10,072 nt of DNA, from the NCBI GenBank assembly GCA_029262915.1, contig JAJCYN010000254.1:1-10072 (forward strand), read 5' to 3'. Source of the stretch: Flavobacteriales bacterium. Its GTDB lineage: Bacteria; Bacteroidota; Bacteroidia; Flavobacteriales_E; Vicingaceae. Shown in pieces: positions 1 through 4,844 of the stretch. Position numbers and translations under genes: made by a program. Position 1 is the first letter of the stretch; every line of letters begins with the position of its first letter. The notes beneath the pieces were generated by a model that did not search any database, was not told where the DNA came from, and was given only the letters and a program-made list of their open reading frames with translations.

Positions 1-51
1 AGGACCCTCTGATTAACAGTCAGATGCTCTAACCAGCTGAGCTAAGGAGGA
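1..51 (-). tRNA. tRNA-Asn (GUU), 5' portion, cut by window edge
   Basis: Read on the minus strand, the 5' acceptor strand TCCTCCT (51 to 45) is followed by TA and the D-stem GCTC with a GGTTA-containing D-loop. The anticodon arm then has stem TCTGA/TCAGA (24-20 and 12-8) around the loop CTGTTAA. The anticodon GTT lies at 17-15, so this reads asparagine codons AAC/AAU. The variable region starts at the window edge; the T-arm and the 3' acceptor strand lie outside. No intron or unusual base is visible in the part present. Confidence 0.93.
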
Positions 52-69
52 ATTTCCGTAAACGGTGGG

Positions 70-100
70 CAATATTAGTTGAAAGTTTTCAATTATACAA
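70..100 (-). promoter_or_regulatory. Bacteroidota-type promoter for tRNA-Asn
   Basis: On the minus strand a TTG (100-98) lies 20 bases before TAATATTG (77-70), one mismatch from the Bacteroidota -7 consensus TAnnTTTG. Transcription would start near 63-65, about a dozen bases before the mature tRNA 5' end at 51. The boxes interdigitate with those of the opposing kinase promoter. Confidence 0.55.
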
Positions 101-108
101 TATATTTG
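79..108 (+). promoter_or_regulatory. Bacteroidota-type promoter for the kinase gene
   Basis: TTG at 79-81, a 19-base spacer, then TATATTTG at 101-108, an exact match to the -7 consensus TAnnTTTG of the Bacteroidota primary sigma factor. The predicted start near 114-116 gives a leader of about 25 bases before the ATG at 141. There is no clear Shine-Dalgarno sequence, which is normal for the phylum. Confidence 0.65.
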
Positions 109-140
109 CACAAAATTTTGAACTAGTAAACAATTACGAA

Positions 141-1142
141 ATGAGCAAAAAATACAATGTATTTGGAATAGGCAATGCCTTAGTTGATATAGTAACTGAA
201 GTTGATGATCAGTTCTTACAGGATCATAATATAGAAAAAGGGCTGATGACTCTGGTCGATGAAGAACATCAAAACAGGGTTTCAAATGCTATTAATATGA
301 ATAATAGTAACAAACAATGTGGTGGTTCTGCGGCAAACTCAATCATTGCTGTGAGTCAATTTGGTGGCTCAGGCTATTACTCCTGTAAAGTTGCAAATGA
401 TGAGTTAGGAGATTTCTATAAGAAAGACCTAAAAGATAATGGAGTAGAATCAAACCTTCACAATGAAAAGCTGGAATCAGGAATTACTGGAAAGTGTTTG
501 GTAATGACTACTGAAGATGCCTCTAGAACTATGAATACTTTTTTAGGTATTACATCAAATTACTCCAGATTAGAAATAAAGGAAGACGCTCTTAAGGATT
601 CTCAATACCTGTATATTGAGGGATATCTAGTAACTTCAGAAAATGGACTGGATGCTATGAAGTACGCTAAGAAAATAGCTGAAGATAATGGAGTGAAGAC
701 AGTATTAACTTTCTCTGACCCATCTATGGTAAAGTATTTTAGAGATCAAATGGAATCGGTTGTCGGGGCAAGTGTTGATTTATTATTTTGCAATGAAGAA
801 GAAGCGATGCTTTATACTGAAAAAGACAATATCTCAGAGGCAAGAGAAGAACTAAAAAAGGCTGCGAAAAGATTCGTAATTACCCAAGGAGAAAATGGTG
901 CAATGATTTTTGATGGAGATACTTTTGTTGATATTGAACCTTATAATGTTCAGGCTATTGATACAAATGGAGCTGGAGATTTGTTTGCTGGAGCGTTCCT
1001 TTATGGAATTACGAACGGGCATAGTTTTGCAGATTCAGGAAAACTAGCATCTTTGGCGTCATCAAAAGTGGTAACCCAATTTGGTCCTAGACTTGAATGG
1101 CATCAAGCAAAAGAAATCTCAAATAAGTTGCATCAAGTTTAA
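141..1142 (+). CDS. PfkB-family kinase, probable adenosine kinase
   Basis: A 333-residue ribokinase/PfkB-fold kinase, of the group usually annotated as adenosine kinase in Bacteroidota; it would phosphorylate a nucleoside or sugar hydroxyl with ATP in the cytoplasm (for adenosine, purine salvage to AMP). Seen in the sequence: the N-terminal substrate-binding strand GIGNALVD (9-16), the GGSAANS glycine motif (61-67), the first PfkB signature region around 76-101, the nucleotide-side strand VITQGENGA (246-254), and the second signature DTNGAGD (274-280). Asp280 is the expected catalytic base, with the anion hole at 277-279. VTQFGPRL near the C terminus (311-318) is also typical. Length is normal. 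The ATG at 141 fits the promoter at 79-108. Substrate is not provable from sequence; ribokinase or another sugar kinase is the alternative. It stands alone, with no gene following on the same strand before the haem operon. Confidence 0.85.
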   Translation: MSKKYNVFGIGNALVDIVTEVDDQFLQDHNIEKGLMTLVDEEHQNRVSNAINMNNSNKQCGGSAANSIIAVSQFGGSGYYSCKVANDELGDFYKKDLKDNGVESNLHNEKLESGITGKCLVMTTEDASRTMNTFLGITSNYSRLEIKEDALKDSQYLYIEGYLVTSENGLDAMKYAKKIAEDNGVKTVLTFSDPSMVKYFRDQMESVVGASVDLLFCNEEEAMLYTEKDNISEAREELKKAAKRFVITQGENGAMIFDGDTFVDIEPYNVQAIDTNGAGDLFAGAFLYGITNGHSFADSGKLASLASSKVVTQFGPRLEWHQAKEISNKLHQV

Positions 1143-1187
1143 ATCATTAGTATATAGTTGTTAGTGTTTTGTTTTTCGTTTTAGTAC

Positions 1188-1341
1188 GTCATTGCGAATT
1201 TAATTTTTTGTCATGCAGAGCTGAGTTTATGCTGAGTACGTTTTTCGAAATTAACAAAAGCTACGAAGTAAAGTATCTAAAAAAATAAATGAAGCAATCT
1301 CATTAAGAAAGATTGCTTCATAACTCATTCTTCGTAATGAC
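1188..1341. repeat. Palindromic intergenic repeat with a nested second repeat
   Basis: Outer arms GTCATTGCGAA (1188-1198) and TTCGTAATGAC (1331-1341) are inverted copies matching at 10 of 11 positions. They enclose a perfect 11-bp inner hairpin at 1290-1320. The right outer arm is 10 bases from the inner hairpin but the left one is 91 bases away. The extra stretch (about 1210-1278) starts GTCATGCAGAG and ends in AAGTATCT, which resembles a different short repeat. From memory, GTCATTGCGA...GAAGCAATCT palindromes are scattered through many Bacteroidota and some other genomes. The right arm runs into the hemD coding sequence. Confidence 0.6.
1279..1320 (-). terminator. Rho-independent terminator of the haem operon
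   Basis: On the minus strand TGAAGCAATCT and its exact complement form an 11-bp stem (1310-1320 with 1290-1300) around a 9-base loop. A T-rich tail follows at 1289-1279 (TTTATTTTTTT). The TGA stop codon of hemD (1320-1318) is itself part of the stem. There is no T-run on the other side, so it should act only on leftward transcription. Confidence 0.8.
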
Positions 1342-2037
1342 TGTAATTGCATTTACCATTCCCTCAATAGTATGAGGATTAGCAACTGCTGTAACTTTAA
1401 TATTGTTTTGCTCAGCTATTTTAGCCGTTTCAGGGCCTATACATATTACTTTTTCTTGATTTAAATGAATTTTTAGTTTTTGAAAAGCAGTTACCGTTGA
1501 TCCACTTGTAAAGGTGATAAAATCTATTTTTTGATTGAATACTTCGTCAAGGTCTTCTTTTGAGTAATTGATTGAATTGTTTTTATAAATTGAAATAGTT
1601 TCGACAGTACAATTCCTATTTTCTAAAATATCTATAATATCATTTTTCGCTAGGTTGGATCTTGGAATTAAAATTCGCTGATTAGCTTCAAGAGGTATTT
1701 CATTAGCTAAATGCTTGGCAGTAAATTTAGAAGGAATGAAATCTACATCTAGATCAAATTTTTTAATGACTTGAGCAGTTTTTTCTCCAACAACAGCAAT
1801 TTTTGAAGTAATGTTTTCAGGTTTAATTGTCTCAAAAAAGAAACGCACCGCGTTGATGCTCGTAAAAATTATCCAATCATATTCAGTATTAATCAGTTTG
1901 TTCTGATTGATGGCGGTATTTTCAATTAAAGGTAGTGTAATCGTGTTAGCACCTAACTTTTGAAGTTGATTGATGAATTCTGTAACTTGATTTGCAGAAC
2001 GAGTAATTAAAACAGTTTTGTTTTTAAGTGGTAACAT
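1318..2037 (-). CDS. hemD: Uroporphyrinogen-III synthase
   Basis: Cyclises hydroxymethylbilane to uroporphyrinogen III with inversion of ring D, the branch-point intermediate for haem, sirohaem and cobalamin. The 239-residue product has the family's usual length and two-lobe layout. Seen (numbered from the ATG): an N-terminal strand ending in ITR, the LPLIE segment (36-40), IIFTSINAVRFF (56-67), VVGEKTA (82-88), the second-lobe ITFTSGSTVTAF (174-185) and CIGPETA (199-205). UroS is poorly conserved, so these serine/threonine-glycine loops are the best markers. I chose the ATG at 2037; a GTG directly before it at 2040 would add one residue. The start lies 9 bases after the stop of the preceding small gene and in the loop of a hairpin, suggesting translational coupling. 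The last seven residues (VITKNEL) are encoded by an arm of the downstream palindromic repeat. Third gene of the operon with hemAC. Confidence 0.9.
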   Translation of the reverse strand: MLPLKNKTVLITRSANQVTEFINQLQKLGANTITLPLIENTAINQNKLINTEYDWIIFTSINAVRFFFETIKPENITSKIAVVGEKTAQVIKKFDLDVDFIPSKFTAKHLANEIPLEANQRILIPRSNLAKNDIIDILENRNCTVETISIYKNNSINYSKEDLDEVFNQKIDFITFTSGSTVTAFQKLKIHLNQEKVICIGPETAKIAEQNNIKVTAVANPHTIEGMVNAITVITKNEL

Positions 2038-2046
2038 CACTTAAAA
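2022..2046 (-). promoter_or_regulatory. Hairpin presenting the hemD start codon
   Basis: In the leftward transcript TTTTAAGTG (2046-2038) can pair with CACTTAAAA (2030-2022) in a 9-bp stem. The 7-base loop ATGTTAC begins with the hemD ATG (2037-2035). The small gene's TAG stop (2049-2047) sits directly at the base of the stem, so a ribosome finishing that gene would be positioned at the hairpin. The role in coupling is inferred. Confidence 0.4.
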
Positions 2047-2049
2047 CTA
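2023..2049. repeat. 27-base palindromic direct repeat, copy A (hemD start)
   Basis: This 27-base stretch matches 2287-2313 at 26 of 27 positions; only the middle base differs (C here, T there, + strand). Each copy is itself palindromic: TTTAAGTG, seven bases, CACTTAAA. Copy A contains the stop of the small membrane protein gene and the hemD initiation codon. Confidence 0.85.
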
Positions 2050-2265
2050 AAAAGTGACAACATTAATCCATTTTAAAGCGAACATAATAAAAACTGTAAT
2101 TCCAAAACTACATAAAGAAGTTAGTTGCCAATATGTTGATCTTCCAGACCATAATCTCCATTCTCTGTCGTCAGATTCAGATCTAAATTTTTTGAGTGTA
2201 AACTTTGCAATAATTAAAGTTGTAATTATAAATATTGATACTGCTATTATCCAAAATTTCGTCAT
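2047..2265 (-). CDS. Small two-helix inner-membrane protein, function unknown
   Basis: A 72-residue protein I do not recognise. It has two hydrophobic stretches, roughly residues 4-22 (FWIIAVSIFIITTLIIAKF) and 48-67, separated by a charged segment of about 25 residues rich in Arg, Lys, Glu and Asp with several tryptophans. That predicts a helical hairpin in the inner membrane. There is no cysteine pair or haem-binding CxxCH, so nothing links it chemically to tetrapyrroles beyond position. It begins 22 bases after hemAC and ends 9 bases before hemD, on the same strand and inside the operon. An A-rich GAAA stretch precedes the ATG. The gene sits between two near-identical copies of a 27-base sequence, suggesting it was inserted between hemC and hemD. 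An opposite-strand frame over the same bases lacks this operon context. Confidence 0.6.
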   Translation of the reverse strand: MTKFWIIAVSIFIITTLIIAKFTLKKFRSESDDREWRLWSGRSTYWQLTSLCSFGITVFIMFALKWINVVTF

Positions 2266-2286
2266 GTGTTTCTTTTAAATTAGTAG

Positions 2287-2313
2287 TTTAAGTGGTAATA
2301 TCACTTAAAACTA
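2287..2313. repeat. 27-base palindromic direct repeat, copy B (hemC end)
   Basis: Partner of 2023-2049. This copy encodes the last residues of the HemA-HemC fusion and its TAA stop (2290-2288). In copy A the same bases, read one frame over, encode the first codons of hemD. At the variable middle base copy B has ATA where hemD has its ATG. Confidence 0.85.
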
Positions 2314-4474
2314 TTTTTTTTTTTGCTTCTATTTTTTCTTTTAGCTGAGTAGCCAATGTTCTTGCTAATATTTTTTTGTCTTCAACCTTTCCAGAAATAG
2401 TGTCTTTTTCAAAATGCTTTCCATCTTCAGAAGCAAATATACCTTCTATAGTTATTTTAGTACTTGTTGCTTGAGCATATGCGGCAATTGGTGTATTGCA
2501 GCCTCCACCTAAAGCAATTAAGAAAGCTCTTTCAGCATCAGCAGCATTTTTGGTAGGTTCGTGTTTTAACTGCTTTACCAAATCTAAAATATAACCCGTT
2601 TTATCAATTAATTCAATTCCCAAAATAGCTTGTCCAACTGCTGGAATCATAACATCAGTTTCAAAAATTTCTGTTGCTATATCTAGCATATTCATTTTTT
2701 CTAAACCTGTTGCAGCTAACACAATAGCATCATACCCTTCTGTTTCCATTTTATGAATTCGACTATCTACATTTCCTTGAATAAATTTATATTCTAGGTC
2801 TGGCCTTATTTGTTGTAATTGGACACTTCTTCTTAAACTTCCTGTTCCAATAACTGCACCTGAAGGTAAGTCTTGTAGGTTTTTTCCAGATTTTGAAATC
2901 AAAACATCTCTTACATCTCTTCGTTCAGTAACAGGTACAACTCTCAAGCCAACAACACCTTCTGTTGGTATATCTTTATAACTATGAATGGCAATATCAA
3001 TTTCTCCAGCAAGCATAGAACGCTGTAATGCTGAAGTAAACGCTCCCACAACATCAATTTCACCATCATCTCCGCTTGTGCGAATAATTTTTGTTTCAAA
3101 TTCGTAGTCGGGCTGTATTTTTTTTAGTTGGTCAATAATCCAATTGGTTTGAGTTAAGGCTAATTTACTTCCTCTTGTCCCTACAATAATTTTTTTCTTA
3201 GGAACAAAAATATCTATTCCCTGAACATCTAAAATTTGCTTTGCCGTATTTATAGGATTATCTTGCTCGTGTAAGTTTTGAGCAATTCGTTTAATTCCTT
3301 CTATGGTAGGATTGGATATTTTTCTTAATAAACGATGAGTAAATCGTTGTAATAATTCTTCAGTATGCTTGTCTACATTTTCCAATTTAGGAAGTAACCA
3401 TTTTAATTCTTCATCCTTAATGTCTTCCATGTTATTCCAATAAGCTTCAATAACTGGAGCAACTTTTCGGTTTCTCAACCAAACCATAAACCAATCTAAC
3501 TCTTCATTTACAATTTGCCTAGCTTGAGGAATTTCATCATATCTTTTTAGTAAACCATTATAAGTGATTTTTTTGATGTCATCCAAGTCATATAAGGTAA
3601 TGTTAGAATCTTCTTTTAATGAGGGATTAAAATTTCTAGGAACGCCAAAGTCAATAAAAAGCTTAGCTATTCCCGTTTGTAAAGCAAATTTGGCTCTAGG
3701 ACACTTGCTTTCTGCCATTGTTTCTTCGTGTAATAAATTTATCTCTCCTTGTGTTCCACCAATAATCACACTTGCTTCAGAGAGTGCTTGGTGCATATTT
3801 TCAATATCTACAGGTTCGCCATTCCATTCATTGGCCATTTCTTTAGCTCTTTCTTCATCATGGCTGGCAACATATAATTTTTTGATTTTCGTTCTGTCGA
3901 GTACTGTAGTAACCAAATTTGCCATATTACCTGTTCCAATAACCAGAAAAGTGGTTTCCGAAATTTCATAATCGTGTTTTGTTATTAATTCAAAACCAAC
4001 AGTTGCTAGAGAGGCAGAATATTTGCCAATATTTGTTTCCAACCGAACTCTTTTTCCGGTATGTAAACTTTGGCGTATTAACTCATCCAAAACAGGTCCT
4101 ATCGTTTTTTGTTCCCTACCTAAATCTAAACCATCTCTTATTTGTCCTGTAATTTGATGTTCGCCTACTGCTTGAGATTCTAATCCAGCAGCAGTAGAAA
4201 ATAAGTTCCTAATCGCTATTTCACTATCAGGCAAAATAGATAAATATTGACGGTAATTACCATGTTGATCAAAATAACTTAGAATTTCGTTATGACTTTT
4301 TCCGAAAGCATAAATAGACAATCTGTTACAGGTGGAGATAATAAAAACCTCTTCGTAGCTTTTTTTTAATTCTTGTAAAGCTGTAATAGTTTGCTCTTTG
4401 TTAAGGGCAAGTCTCTCCCTAACAGAAATTGGGGCAAATCGATGGCTTAATTCTACTCCTACTACTTTATCCAT
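2288..4474 (-). CDS. hemAC: Fused glutamyl-tRNA reductase / hydroxymethylbilane synthase
   Basis: A 728-residue bifunctional tetrapyrrole enzyme. Residues 1 to about 425 are a full glutamyl-tRNA reductase (glutamyl-tRNA to glutamate-1-semialdehyde, NADPH-dependent): HRFAPISVRE (11-20), STCNR (47-51) with catalytic Cys49, the GEHQITGQ segment (104-111), the NADPH loop VIGTGNM (178-184) and the C-terminal helical dimerisation domain. Residues about 428-728 are a full porphobilinogen deaminase: GTRGSKLAL (432-440), HSYKDIP (497-503) with catalytic Asp501, GTGSLRRS (543-550), GNVDSRI (567-573) and GGGCNTP (656-662), in which Cys659 should carry the dipyrromethane cofactor. No ATG, GTG or TTG lies at the junction; the nearest methionines are 349 and 487, so the second domain cannot start on its own. 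The two activities are not consecutive in the pathway: HemL and HemB act between them. First gene of the operon with the small membrane protein and hemD. All key residues are intact. Confidence 0.93.
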   Translation of the reverse strand: MDKVVGVELSHRFAPISVRERLALNKEQTITALQELKKSYEEVFIISTCNRLSIYAFGKSHNEILSYFDQHGNYRQYLSILPDSEIAIRNLFSTAAGLESQAVGEHQITGQIRDGLDLGREQKTIGPVLDELIRQSLHTGKRVRLETNIGKYSASLATVGFELITKHDYEISETTFLVIGTGNMANLVTTVLDRTKIKKLYVASHDEERAKEMANEWNGEPVDIENMHQALSEASVIIGGTQGEINLLHEETMAESKCPRAKFALQTGIAKLFIDFGVPRNFNPSLKEDSNITLYDLDDIKKITYNGLLKRYDEIPQARQIVNEELDWFMVWLRNRKVAPVIEAYWNNMEDIKDEELKWLLPKLENVDKHTEELLQRFTHRLLRKISNPTIEGIKRIAQNLHEQDNPINTAKQILDVQGIDIFVPKKKIIVGTRGSKLALTQTNWIIDQLKKIQPDYEFETKIIRTSGDDGEIDVVGAFTSALQRSMLAGEIDIAIHSYKDIPTEGVVGLRVVPVTERRDVRDVLISKSGKNLQDLPSGAVIGTGSLRRSVQLQQIRPDLEYKFIQGNVDSRIHKMETEGYDAIVLAATGLEKMNMLDIATEIFETDVMIPAVGQAILGIELIDKTGYILDLVKQLKHEPTKNAADAERAFLIALGGGCNTPIAAYAQATSTKITIEGIFASEDGKHFEKDTISGKVEDKKILARTLATQLKEKIEAKKKIVLSDITT

Positions 4475-4493
4475 TCTTGTTTTATAAGGAATG

Positions 4494-4501
4494 CAAATTT
4501 A
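4494..4501 (-). promoter_or_regulatory. Possible -7 box of the hemAC promoter
   Basis: Read leftward, TAAATTTG is an exact match to TAnnTTTG and would start transcription near 4487, giving a very short leader before the ATG at 4474. No TTG is present at the expected upstream distance, so the call rests on the -7 box and its position only. Confidence 0.35.
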
Positions 4502-4555
4502 TTAAAAATTTACTGATTTCGTTTGATAAAAATAAGGGTGGAAATTTGATTAGTT

Positions 4556-4571
4556 CGTCAAACAATTGACG
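4556..4571. promoter_or_regulatory. Palindrome CGTCAA-N4-TTGACG
   Basis: A perfect 6-bp inverted repeat with a 4-base spacer, 82 bases upstream of the hemAC ATG. It has the size and symmetry of a dimeric repressor or activator site, but I do not recognise the family. Its centre is 43 bases from that of the FNR-like palindrome. Confidence 0.3.
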
Positions 4572-4598
4572 TTTCCTTTTTTTAGTAAAATAGGTTTT

Positions 4599-4614
4599 TA
4601 TGATGTGTATCATA
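4599..4614. promoter_or_regulatory. FNR-like palindrome TATGAT-N4-ATCATA
   Basis: A perfect 6-bp inverted repeat with spacer GTGT. Its inner part TGAT-N4-ATCA equals the core of the FNR/Anr/Dnr consensus TTGAT-N4-ATCAA; only the outermost T/A of each half-site is changed. It lies 125 bases upstream of the hemAC start and 231 upstream of the reductase start. Binding by a Crp/Fnr-family regulator is inferred. Confidence 0.35.
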
Positions 4615-4790
4615 TCTTTTTTATGAAGCGTTTTTTACCATACAAAAAAAATCGAAATTAAGAAAGTGTTGTTAATAAATATCGTGAAAATCGCTGAAAC
4701 GCCTATCATTAAAAATTAACTTGCTTGTTGAAAAATATAGTAGATGAATTGTGTCATAAAATTGACCAATCTGCACTATAATTGTACAAG

Positions 4791-4817
4791 GAATTTTAGC
4801 AGTAAAATTCTATTTTT
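4791..4817 (+). promoter_or_regulatory. Leader hairpin with T-run before the class II reductase
   Basis: GAATTTTA (4791-4798), loop GCAG, TAAAATTC (4803-4810), then TATTTTT (4811-4817). The 8-bp stem has only one G-C pair, so it is weak as a terminator, but its placement 28 bases before the ATG would suit an attenuator, an mRNA-stabilising structure or an operator. Confidence 0.3.
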
Positions 4818-4844
4818 AATAAACTAGTAAAACCCCTTTCAGAA

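Larger units (their letters stand above)
4475..4844. other. Divergent control region between hemAC and the class II reductase
   Basis: A 370-base AT-rich stretch with no convincing gene on either strand. It holds a possible hemAC promoter (4494-4501), two 16-base palindromes with 4-base spacers (4556-4571 and 4599-4614), and an AT-rich hairpin followed by a T-run just upstream of the reductase gene (4791-4817). I could not find a well-spaced promoter for the reductase: TATAATTG at 4777-4784 is one mismatch from the -7 consensus but has no TTG at the right distance. No cobalamin-riboswitch core is recognisable. Confidence 0.7.

Noticed and set aside
13..285. Open frame of 90 residues on the minus strand
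   Set aside because: It overlaps the tRNA-Asn, its promoter and the kinase start; translated tRNA sequence explains its end.
2054..2278. Open frame of 74 residues on the + strand opposite the small membrane protein
   Set aside because: It runs against the haem operon with no promoter or partner. The minus frame has two clean membrane segments and tight operon spacing, so it is preferred.
3564..3971. Open frame of 135 residues on the + strand inside hemAC
   Set aside because: It lies entirely antisense to the NADPH-binding part of the glutamyl-tRNA reductase domain, whose motifs are intact; it is a shadow.
4774..4788. Possible NrdR box (CACTATAATTGTAC) upstream of the reductase
   Set aside because: The core is one base short of the even-symmetry NrdR palindrome, and no second box lies at the usual spacing.
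4475..4844. Cobalamin riboswitch before the B12-dependent reductase
   Set aside because: I could not find a B12-box-like core or the long multi-stem structure; the region is mostly AT-rich sequence.
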